This document shows, piece by piece, positions 26,781 through 34,195 of a stretch of DNA of 64,000 bases; positions within the stretch are counted from its first letter, which is position 1, and every line of letters starts with the position of its first letter. This stretch comes from DASVVT01 sp036386415 (GTDB taxonomy: Bacteria > Acidobacteriota > Blastocatellia > Pyrinomonadales > Pyrinomonadaceae). The stretch spans positions 1-64,000 of the forward strand of contig DASVVT010000056.1 in NCBI GenBank assembly GCA_036386415.1, given 5' to 3'. The position numbers were made by a program, and so were the translations under genes. The notes beneath the pieces were generated by a model that was not told the DNA's origin, searched no databases, and saw nothing but the letters and a program-made list of their open reading frames with translations.

Positions 26781-26992
26781 CTCTAAACCTTCCGCAGAGT
26801 CGGCACAGAGCACTAATCATATTAGGATGCTACCTGTTTTTCGTCAGGCTGGCGAAGAGGGGCGCAAGGGAGTATATTTTCAGTTCGCATGCAAAGCGCG
26901 CGAGGCTGAAGAGTCGATCTGCTCGAATACTTCTGCCCCCGAAGCGCGTCAAAGTCTTCTGTGGCCTTTGTATGAACGGAATGAAGGATTCA

Positions 26993-27838
26993 ATGAGCGG
27001 GCGCGAGCGTATGATGGCGGGGATGCTCCGTTGGGCTCCCTGGCTCTCCTTTTTCCTCGTCGCGCTTCCCTTCCCGCTCCTTTTCCTGTTTCTCTATTTC
27101 ATCTCCTCCGTAGCTGAAACAGCCGCCATCTATTTCGTGGCCGCACTTCTCTCGCTCGCCATTGGCTCCATCGCTGGTCTCTTCGTGATGATCTTTCTGC
27201 TGGTGTACCGTAAGCGCTGGTACAAGCGCCTGCGCGACAAGATGGCTGCCGACGGGATCACCGCAGACGAACTGCCCTGGTTCATGTCGGAGTTGACGAC
27301 GGCAGAGCGGCAGGCGCTCAAAAGTATGGAGGGGCGCAACCCTCTGCTCGCGGATGCTTACCGCGAGACGCTGGCCTCGCGGCTCACGGCGACGCGCGTG
27401 CAGGCGAGCGCCAAACGCGACCTGCTCCTCGTCGAGCGCCGCATCAATCGCGTCTCCTATATTCAAGGGACTGATACGACACACTTGCAGGAAGAGCTGC
27501 GAATGGATCGCGTGCGGCTGGAGCGCGTCCGTGAGGAGGCGCGAGAGCGGCGCGCCGAAGCGGAAGCGCGGCTGCACATGATCGAGGCGGCGGCCAGTCG
27601 CGGCGCAAGCTGGGAGGAGACCAGTTTCGCGCTGCAACGCCTGGGCGCGGCGCGCGAACAGCTTCCGCTCGGGCTCGAAGTGGCGCGCATAGAGCAGCAG
27701 GCGCGTGAGGATACGGAGAAACACGTCCGCGAGATAGACGCACGCTCCTCCATACAGACGCTGCCCGCCCAGACACAGGAGGAGAAGAAGACCCTGCCCG
27801 CGCACAACGAGCCCTTAGAAGGGAGTGGCAAGCCATGA
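26993..27838 (+). CDS. Membrane protein with long coiled coil
   Basis: The ATG at 26993 has GAAGGA 6 bp upstream; two earlier in-frame ATGs lack one. The 281-residue product has two transmembrane helices (about residues 13-38 and 44-72). A basic segment (YRKRWYKRLRDKM) and a cytoplasmic alpha-helical arm with heptad spacing follow (EELRMDRVRLERVREEARERRAEAEARLHM). No family recognised. The next gene starts at the overlapping ATGA, so the two products are translationally coupled and probably work together. Confidence 0.65.
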   Translation: MSGRERMMAGMLRWAPWLSFFLVALPFPLLFLFLYFISSVAETAAIYFVAALLSLAIGSIAGLFVMIFLLVYRKRWYKRLRDKMAADGITADELPWFMSELTTAERQALKSMEGRNPLLADAYRETLASRLTATRVQASAKRDLLLVERRINRVSYIQGTDTTHLQEELRMDRVRLERVREEARERRAEAEARLHMIEAAASRGASWEETSFALQRLGAAREQLPLGLEVARIEQQAREDTEKHVREIDARSSIQTLPAQTQEEKKTLPAHNEPLEGSGKP

Positions 27839-28131
27839 GCGACGAGGCCGCACGCTCTGCGAGCGTTAATCTCATTCGCATGGATGACGGTCGCTGGCGC
27901 GTCTTTATAGACGATGTGGACACGGGCGCGTCCTATCAGTTTCCCTGGGATGCTCTCCAGTGCGCCCTCAACGGTTCGCTCACGGGCACGCCGCTCAATG
28001 ATCTTCAAACGATCAACATACAGGCCGCAATGGCGAAAGACGAGCGCCGCGTCGCACGCATTCGCGCCGCACAGGCTGAACGCCGCGCCATGCTCGCAGC
28101 CCTGCGCGGCATAGATGGCGAAGGCATTTGA
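27835..28131 (+). CDS. Hypothetical 98-aa protein coupled to the membrane protein
   Basis: Its ATG overlaps the stop of the upstream gene (ATGA), a tight coupling. The N-terminal part is beta-like (VNLIRMDDGRWRVFIDDVDTGASYQFPWDAL) and the C-terminal part is an Arg/Ala-rich helix (KDERRVARIRAAQAERRAMLAALRG). No family recognised. Soluble, probably partner of the coiled-coil protein. Confidence 0.6.
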   Translation: MSDEAARSASVNLIRMDDGRWRVFIDDVDTGASYQFPWDALQCALNGSLTGTPLNDLQTINIQAAMAKDERRVARIRAAQAERRAMLAALRGIDGEGI

Positions 28132-28294
28132 GTCAACAAAGCTTTCCGGCGAGCTGGTCGAAACATCCAACCACGCCGCTTCCCAAGCACCCGACGCCAT
28201 GAGGGCGGCAATACAAAAAGGGTGAAGCCTCGCGCCTCACCCTTTGCCGTATCCAGACTTCTAATGCTGAATCGCACTGAAAAGAGAGATAGGA

Positions 28295-28390
28295 GACAAT
28301 CCACGAAATCACACGAAACAACACGAAGACAAGCTATTTCGTGCTGATTCGTGTTAATTCGTGGATCGTTAATGACCTTCTTTTATCCTG
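28295..28390. repeat. GATCCACGAAATCACACGAA-type inverted repeat
   Basis: Arms ACAATCCACGAAATCACACG, continued AAACAACACGAAGAC, and the complement ending TTAATTCGTGGATCGTTAA. The reversed 17-mer ATGACCTTCTTTTATCC follows at 28374-28390 and is identical (reverse complement) to the word flanking the 17681-17773 element. It lies between two convergent genes. Confidence 0.8.
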
Positions 28391-28408
28391 CAAACCGGCG
28401 TAAACCCG

Positions 28409-28750
28409 TCAAGATTTCCCGTTACGCCCTTCTCGAACAATATCAATCAGAGCATCTAGGCGCTGTTCCGTATGCGCTTGCGCTTCCGTCAATCGCACCT
28501 GCGCTTCCGCTAATTGCATCTGGACATCTATCACTTTGTCCAACATTTCTTCCGTGCGCGTCTGCGCATCAATCAGAGCGTCGATTTTAGTATTGGTCTG
28601 CTTAAAACCTTCTACCGTCACGGCGGCCAGACGATTGACGAGTTGCACCGTCTCAGCTTGCGACTCTTGCAGCTTTTGAATGTCGGCTGCGAATTTCGCC
28701 TGCTGGTTTAGGATAAAATCAAACTGTCGCTGTCTCTCTTCTTCGTTCAT
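28409..28750 (-). CDS. Coiled-coil protein
   Basis: A 113-residue, highly polar and almost wholly helical protein with runs of heptads: RQRQFDFILNQQAKFAADIQ, ESQAETVQLVNRLAAV, AEAQVRLTEAQAHTEQRLDALIDIV. Similar short coiled-coil proteins (a repeated Q-x-x-L-x-E pattern, often with an ICE or CII-like look) are common in cyanobacteria and acidobacteria with no known function. Cytoplasmic. Its 3' end meets the inverted repeat at 28295. Confidence 0.65.
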   Translation of the reverse strand: MNEEERQRQFDFILNQQAKFAADIQKLQESQAETVQLVNRLAAVTVEGFKQTNTKIDALIDAQTRTEEMLDKVIDVQMQLAEAQVRLTEAQAHTEQRLDALIDIVREGRNGKS

Positions 28751-29078
28751 CTTCGGGCGGCCTCCTTCATTAGCTTTGACAGCTTGCTAAAATTATGTTC
28801 CGCAAACAAACCCTATACTATCACTGACGGAGAGCGTCATAAAATATAAAGGAAGCCGCGAATGCTGTTGACCGCTTGACGCATCCAGTATATTTTGAGC
28901 ATCATAAGGTCGCTTGTTCAAAGCTCGCGCCGACGCGCCTTAGGTTTTCGAGTTAAGTAGTGAGGCTCGTGCGTACTTTCCAGCGGAAGCTTTCTAATTT
29001 CTCAGGACGTTAAGGTGAGGCTGTAAACTCGACACGTAAGCCGAAGCGGCGCGTCCGGGTTTCTCTGCCGATTCTCGA
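28751..29078. other. Gene-free gap upstream of the Mla operon
   Basis: About 330 bp between divergent genes, which must hold promoters for the coiled-coil gene and the mla operon. I see no inverted repeat, tRNA or riboswitch and no convincing promoter pair. Confidence 0.4.
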
Positions 29079-29846
29079 ATGAACATTGCCACGCGGGCTG
29101 TGCTCGAATTGCAGGAGACGACGTTGCTGGCGGCGCGCGCCGTGCGCGGTCTTTTCAAGCGTCCCAGATATGTCCCTGAGACCATCGCGCAGATGGACGC
29201 CATCGGCGTCGGCTCTTTGACGATCATCATCCTGACGGGATTCTTCACGGGCGGCGTGCTCACGATCCAGACCTTCCCGACGCTCAAATTTTACGGAGCG
29301 CAGGAGCAGACCGGCTACCTTGTGGCGCTCTCGCTGGTGCGCGAGCTGGGCCCCGTCCTGACAGCCCTGATGGTGGCGGGGCGTGTCGGCTCGGCCATCG
29401 CCGCAGAACTCGGCTCGATGGTCGTCTCGCAGCAGATCGACGCCATGCGCGCGCTCGGCACAGACCCCATACGCAAACTGGTCTCGCCGCGCCTGATCGC
29501 GCTGGTCATCACGCTCCCGCTACTGACGGTGATCGCAGACGTGTTCGGCATCGGCGGCGGGTGGATGGTCGCGACGGGACTCTACGGTATGTATTCGGGC
29601 ACGTTCTTCTCGGCTGTGCGCGACGGGATCACCGCAGACGATATTCTCGGCGGGGTCATCAAGCCCATCGTCTTCGCGATGATTATCGGGACGATTGCAT
29701 GTCATAAAGGGCTCTCGACCGAAGGGGGGACGGTCGGTGTCGGGCGCTCGACCACGCGCGCCGTCGTCACGGCCTCCATCACCGTCATCGTCGCAGACTT
29801 TTTCCTGGCAAGGGCGCTTCAGTATATTCTGGATATGCCCAGATAA
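29079..29846 (+). CDS. mlaE: MlaE-type ABC transporter permease
   Basis: A 255-residue permease of the MlaE/YrbE family, part of a phospholipid transporter between outer and inner membranes. Membrane helices are near residues 48-70, 90-110, 145-170, 195-215 and 230-250. The family core is present: FYGAQEQTGYLVALSLVRELGPVLTALMVAGRVGSAIAAELGSM, with the conserved R-E-L-G-P-x-x-T and G-R-x-G-S motifs. First gene of the set permease, ATPase, MCE protein. No mlaB or mlaC is seen nearby. Confidence 0.93.
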   Translation: MNIATRAVLELQETTLLAARAVRGLFKRPRYVPETIAQMDAIGVGSLTIIILTGFFTGGVLTIQTFPTLKFYGAQEQTGYLVALSLVRELGPVLTALMVAGRVGSAIAAELGSMVVSQQIDAMRALGTDPIRKLVSPRLIALVITLPLLTVIADVFGIGGGWMVATGLYGMYSGTFFSAVRDGITADDILGGVIKPIVFAMIIGTIACHKGLSTEGGTVGVGRSTTRAVVTASITVIVADFFLARALQYILDMPR

Positions 29847-29863
29847 AGGTGGGAACTTTTTTT

Positions 29864-30781
29864 ATGGCTACGACAGACCTTAATTTGACCCGACCCGACA
29901 TGCCCGTGCCACGCGACGGACAGGTGAGCGAGGATGCCGCCGAGTCCACTTTCGCCGAAGTCGATGATCGCAAGCGCGAGATTCCCGCCATAGAGTTTCG
30001 CAACGTGCACATCTCTTTCGATGATCGGAAGGTCCTGGACGGCATTAGCTTCAAAGTGATGAGGGGCGAGACCAAGATCATCCTGGGAGGTTCGGGCTGC
30101 GGCAAATCGACCACCATCAAACTCGTTCTCGGACTGCTCAAACCGGACGAAGGACAGGTGCTGGTTGACGGTGAGGACATCACGCATTACGGCGAGCCGG
30201 AGATGATGCGCGTGCGTAAGAAGATCGGCATGGTCTTTCAAGAGGGCGCGCTCTTCGATTCACTCTCGGTTTACGACAATGTCGCCTTTCGCCTGCACGA
30301 ACAGGGCGTCCCTGAAGAGGAGGTCGAGCCCGAAGTGCGTCGCATGCTCCGCTTCGTCAACCTCGAAGATGCGATTGACAAGATGCCGATAGAGCTGTCG
30401 GGCGGTATGCGTCGGCGCGTCGGCATCGCGCGCGCGCTCGTCGGCGATCCCAAAATCGTCATGTTCGACGAGCCGACGGCAGGGCTCGACCCTCCGACGG
30501 CGCGCACCATCTGCGAGCTGGCGATGAAGCTGCGCGACCTCGAAGACGTCTCGTCTATCTTCGTCACACACGAGATGAACAACCTGCACTATCTTTCTTC
30601 AGAATATGCGGTCGTCAACGATGAAGGTGAAGTGGTCTTCGAGAAAGAGGGCGAGCGGTTGTGTCTCATTAACACCAAGGTGCTGATGCTGCGCGATGGT
30701 CAAACCATCTTCACCGGCACTGATGAAACTTTGAACAAAGCCGAGGACCCATATATCCAGAGGTTCCTTCGCGGACACTGA
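29864..30781 (+). CDS. mlaF: MlaF-type ABC transporter ATPase
   Basis: A 305-residue ATPase energising the lipid transporter. Walker A GGSGCGKSTT, Q-loop in MVFQEGALFDSLSVYDNVAF, signature LSGGMRRRVGIARAL, Walker B IVMFDEPTAGLDP and H-loop VTHEM are all intact. An N-terminal extension of about 40 residues is unusual and Pro/Asp rich. The ATG at 29864 is preceded by AAGGTGGG; a GTG at 29849 is possible. It follows mlaE by 17 bp. An inverted repeat separates it from the MCE gene. Confidence 0.92.
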   Translation: MATTDLNLTRPDMPVPRDGQVSEDAAESTFAEVDDRKREIPAIEFRNVHISFDDRKVLDGISFKVMRGETKIILGGSGCGKSTTIKLVLGLLKPDEGQVLVDGEDITHYGEPEMMRVRKKIGMVFQEGALFDSLSVYDNVAFRLHEQGVPEEEVEPEVRRMLRFVNLEDAIDKMPIELSGGMRRRVGIARALVGDPKIVMFDEPTAGLDPPTARTICELAMKLRDLEDVSSIFVTHEMNNLHYLSSEYAVVNDEGEVVFEKEGERLCLINTKVLMLRDGQTIFTGTDETLNKAEDPYIQRFLRGH

Positions 30782-30787
30782 GAAAGG

Positions 30788-30876
30788 AAGGATGAGGGAT
30801 GAGGGATGAGGGATGAATAAGAAAAGCTTTCCGTCTTTCTTTTAATTCATCCCTCATCCCTCATCCCTCATCCCTA
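30788..30876. repeat. GGGATGA heptad inverted repeat
   Basis: The left arm has four tandem copies of a 7-nt unit (GGGATGA, first unit AGGATGA). The right arm has the complementary units (TCATCCC). The centre is about 30 nt with AAGAAAAGC...GTCTTTCTTTT. The unit contains TGA and its period of 7 puts a stop in all frames. It lies inside the mla operon, between mlaF and mlaD. Confidence 0.85.
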
Positions 30877-30884
30877 AAGAAAAA

Positions 30885-32030
30885 ATGCCTCCTGCCAGAA
30901 AAACCATTGGTCTGAGCGAGCTGCGCGTCGGCTTGCTCGTGCTCGTCTCCATCGCCATTCTGATCTTCCTGATTTTGAATGCGACGGGCGACATCAATCC
31001 GTTTGCGCGCAAGCTGCACGTTAAAGCGCAGTTCGCCAATGCTGATGGTCTGCGTCCCGGATCGGAAGTGCGACTGGCGGGGGTGCGCGTCGGCAAGGTG
31101 GATGAAGTCAGACTCCTGCCGCCGACCGAAGACCCTGCGGCTCCGAAGGTCGAAGCCGTCCTCTCCATTGATAACAAGATCGACGGTCGCCCCGCCAATG
31201 AGCGTATTCGCACCGATTCAAAGGCGCAGCTCGGCTCGCCGAGCCTGCTCGGCAATGAGAAGCTGATCAACATCACCCCGGGCACAGCCCTCGGCCAACC
31301 TATCCAGGAGAACGCCCTTTTACCGTCCACTTCGGAGGGCGGCATCAGCACCCTTACTGAGTCCGGCAATGAGTTGATACAGCGCTTAAACAAGATTTCC
31401 GATCAAGTCAGCGATATTGTCCGCAAGGTCAACGAAGGTCAGGGCACGCTCGGTCGCATGGTCAACGACGAGGCGCTCTACAACAACCTGAACGCCACCA
31501 TCAGCGATACGCGGGAAGTGATGCGCCTCATCCGTACGGGCCAGGGCTCAGCCGGAAAATTCCTCAACGATCCGTCGCTCTACAATAACCTCAACAGCAC
31601 CGTGACACAGTTGCAAGCGATTGCCACAGACCTCCGTCGCGGACGCGGCACGGCGGGCAAACTGTTCACGGACGAGACGCTCTACAACGAAGCACGCTCG
31701 GCGGTCTCAAGACTCAATCAATCGACCGAACAGATCAATTCAATCGTCGCGGATATCCGGCAGGGACGCGGCACCATCGGCAAACTCATCACGGACGAAG
31801 CCGTCTACAACGATGCCCGCACAGCCATCGCGCGCTTCAACACCACCGCCGAACGCATCGACAACGTCGTCTCCGCCGCCCAGCGCGGCGAAGGCACGGT
31901 CGGCAAGCTTTTGACAGATGACCAACTCTACTCCAACGTCAATCAACTCTCTTCCGAAGGGGTCAAACTGATCTACGATTTCCGGCAGAACCCGAAGAAA
32001 TATTTGACCGTAAAATTCCAGCTATTCTGA
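30885..32030 (+). CDS. mlaD: MlaD-type MCE-domain protein
   Basis: A 381-residue membrane-anchored lipid-binding subunit. An N-terminal helix (about 12-30, VGLLVLVSIAILIFLILN) is followed by the MCE domain (RKLHVKAQFANADGLRPGSEVRLAGVRVGKVDEVRLLP). A long helical region then carries four or five repeats of the type RGRGTAGKLFTDETLYNEARSAVSRLN, typical of Mce/MlaD proteins of this length. It would form the periplasmic ring over the permease. Third gene of the transport operon. Its stop is 7 bp from the left end of the 32-57 kb accessory block. Confidence 0.92.
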   Translation: MPPARKTIGLSELRVGLLVLVSIAILIFLILNATGDINPFARKLHVKAQFANADGLRPGSEVRLAGVRVGKVDEVRLLPPTEDPAAPKVEAVLSIDNKIDGRPANERIRTDSKAQLGSPSLLGNEKLINITPGTALGQPIQENALLPSTSEGGISTLTESGNELIQRLNKISDQVSDIVRKVNEGQGTLGRMVNDEALYNNLNATISDTREVMRLIRTGQGSAGKFLNDPSLYNNLNSTVTQLQAIATDLRRGRGTAGKLFTDETLYNEARSAVSRLNQSTEQINSIVADIRQGRGTIGKLITDEAVYNDARTAIARFNTTAERIDNVVSAAQRGEGTVGKLLTDDQLYSNVNQLSSEGVKLIYDFRQNPKKYLTVKFQLF

Positions 32031-32036
32031 GACCGA

Positions 32037-32115
32037 TAAAGTTGTTGTCGGAGTGTAATAAAGTTGCGTACTGAGTAATAAAGTTGCGTACTATGTAATA
32101 AAATTGCGTACTGCG
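32037..32115. repeat. Left end of element A: packed 20-bp sites
   Basis: Three tandem 20-bp units lie at 32056, 32076 and 32096: TAATAAAGTTGCGTACTGAG, then the same with TATG and TGCG endings (the third has one A for G). They are preceded by TGTCGGAGTG at 32046 and by TAAAGTTGT at 32037-32045. The arrangement (terminal TGT, packed repeats) is that of transposon ends recognised by several transposase monomers, as in Tn7, Mu/Tn5053 or IS21-type elements. Confidence 0.7.
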
Positions 32116-32184
32116 TTTCAACTGTTTGTACGCTTCTTGTTAAACATTTCGACCATGACCGAATATCTGTGCCTGGAAAATTAA

Positions 32185-33132
32185 GTTGTTCCCTACGGCC
32201 TCGATGAGAACATCATCTCACTCTACGCCAGAGGGATGACGCAGCGCGAGATTCAAGGCCACTTGGAAGAGATTTATGGAGTGGAGATTTCACCTTCTCT
32301 TATCTCCACGGTAACGGACGCGGTGCTCGATGAAGTCCGAGCCTGGCAGGCGCGCCCTTTGGATCCGATCTATCCGATCCTCTACCTCGACGCTTTACAG
32401 GTGAAGGTGAAGAGCCAGGGGAGAGTGATGAATAAGGCGATTTACTTGGCCTTTGGCGTCAACCTCTCTGGCTTGAAGGAAGTCTTAGGGATGTGGGCTT
32501 CAGACAACGAGGGCGCAAAGTTCTGGATGCAGGTCGTGACGGAGCTGAAGAATCGGGGTGTGGTTGATATTTTCATCGCCTGTGTTGATGGGCTCAAGGG
32601 CTTCCCCGAAGCTATCGAAGCCATCTACCCGCAGACGCAGGTCCAGCTCTGCATGGTGCATCTGGTGAGGCATTCGCTCTCTTACGTCTCACACAAAGAT
32701 CGCAAGGCCGTGGCTGACGGCTTGAAGCAAGTCTATCAAGCTCCAACTCTGGAAGAGGCCGAGCGCCAGCTCACCGAGTTCGAAGAGACGTGGGAGACAA
32801 TCTATCCGGTGATTGCACGCTCGTGGCGCTCGAACTGGTCGCGGGTCACACCGATGTTCTCGTACCCGTCGGAGATCAGGCGTGCTATATACACGACCAA
32901 TACAATCGAATCACTGAACATGACGCTGCGCAAAGTGAGTAAGAATCGCTCGCTGTTCCCGAACGACGAGGCGGTCTTCAAGCTGATGTTTCTGGCGTTG
33001 AAAAATATCAGCAAGCGGTGGACAATGCCGATCAAGAACTGGAGTGGAGCGATGAACCAGTTTGCTATCTTGTTTGAGGGTCGAGTGCCGATGGGCGGAC
33101 TCAATCACAACTCACTTACACAGACTGCTTAG
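32185..33132 (+). pseudogene. IS256-family transposase, 5' end missing
   Basis: The open frame follows the IS256/mutator family from YGLDENIISLYARGMTQREI to the C-terminus (MNQFAILFEGRVPMG), about 315 of the usual 400 residues. The catalytic D, D and E are present (LYLDALQV, ACVDGLKGFP, TTNTIESLN). The N-terminal 90-100 residues are lost at 32185, where a TAA precedes the frame. It sits 70 bp inside the left end of element A. It is not a likely source of the 20-bp multi-site ends, since IS256 ends are simple. An internal ATG at 32236 could give a shorter protein. Confidence 0.85.
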
Positions 33133-33711
33133 AACCTCCGAAAAATAAGCTGAAAGGGGCATCATCGTCATCATCTCTAACATTTTAATGACCTCTATTG
33201 CCTCTTCACATTGCCCTAAAGTAGCCAATCGCATACTTATTAATAACAGCACTCCGGTGTGCTCTAAAGACGAGGGAACACATTTTATTACTTTAAGTAT
33301 TCTCCTTAGTTGCGGCAAGGTACAATGCAAAACCAAATCCCTCAAATCTTCTAGCTCAAGCTCAGATACGAGTGTGTACTATTGTGGAAAAAGATCGTCC
33401 TAGAGTCCACTACAGAAGACACTTGCTGTTACTAAATACGGTTTTGGGGATAATTCTGTAAGGTGGAGAAGAAATAAGGTCCATGGCATAAATGTTGCAT
33501 ATCGAAAGTTAGATTCTTGAAAGAAATAACAAGTTGGCATTAGAATAACTAGTCTAATTGAACAGACAATCGTTTCCGCAAAATGTCTGCGTGAGCCTGC
33601 AAAGCGGAGAGTCTGTCAGTGCCGTGGCCAAGGCTATTGCCGCCATAGACACTCACCAGAGGAGCTATTATCACATGGGTCAAGTAGCCTAGATAGGCTA
33701 AGGAGGTCGTG
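33133..33711. other. AT-rich gap, possible small ORF
   Basis: No convincing gene. A minus-strand frame of 77 codons (33112-33345, starting at a TTG) reads MRDLVLHCTLPQLRRILKV and overlaps the transposase end by 21 bp. It could be a gene fragment cut by the IS. Base composition is clearly lower in GC than the flanking genes. TTGCCGCCATAGACACTCACC at about 33637 resembles a word at 45240 (18 of 21 bases). Confidence 0.4.
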
Positions 33712-34182
33712 ATGCGAAAGAAATTGGTCAGCATAGGGTTACTGGGTCTCTTAATATTCGGGGCGGGCACCTTCGCGGCCTTCGCGGGCGATTCGCTCTA
33801 CGGGACAGTAACGGAAGTGAAGCGCGCCGACGTTGTGGTTCTCGACTACGGCAAAGGACGGTACAACGTCCGCATTATCGGGATTGATGTGCCCAGAGAT
33901 GCGACTCGCGCCGCGCAGGCAAAGGAGTTCGTAGCCAGACTCGTGCTCAGGAAAAACGTACGATTGCGTTTTGAAGGCCGGAACAAGAACGGCGAGATGG
34001 TGGGACGGCTACAAACAGACGATCGCGAGATCGGGATCAAGGATGTCGGCTTGGAACTGGTGAAGGCTGGCATGGCGCGGAGACAAGCGAATTATGACTA
34101 TAAGAACCGAGCGCTGTCCGCGGCCGAGGATGAGGCCCGGAGAACCAAGCGCGGACTTTGGTCTTTGACTCAACCAAAATGA
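33712..34182 (+). CDS. Secreted thermonuclease (SNc family)
   Basis: A 156-residue protein with signal peptide (MRKKLVSIGLLGLLIFGAGTFAAFA) and a staphylococcal-nuclease domain: DVVVLDYGKGRYNVRIIGIDVPRD, LVLRKNVRLRFEGRNKNGEMVGRLQ, LELVKAGMARRQANYDY. The family places Arg, Asp and Glu at the calcium and phosphate site. Here RIIGID provides the Arg and Asp, while the catalytic Glu-Arg pair is less clear. Calcium-dependent cleavage of exported DNA/RNA is expected. The start at 33712 follows AAGGAGG. Cargo of element A. Confidence 0.82.
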   Translation: MRKKLVSIGLLGLLIFGAGTFAAFAGDSLYGTVTEVKRADVVVLDYGKGRYNVRIIGIDVPRDATRAAQAKEFVARLVLRKNVRLRFEGRNKNGEMVGRLQTDDREIGIKDVGLELVKAGMARRQANYDYKNRALSAAEDEARRTKRGLWSLTQPK

Positions 34183-34195
34183 GAAAGGCAACCCC

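Noticed and set aside
32056..32115. Three 20-bp tandem repeats as a CRISPR array
   Set aside because: The units follow each other without spacers and there is no cas gene, so this is an end-site array rather than CRISPR.
33112..33345. 77-residue protein gene on the minus strand
   Set aside because: Starts at a TTG without ribosome site, overlaps the transposase end and has no recognised family; mentioned only as a possible fragment.
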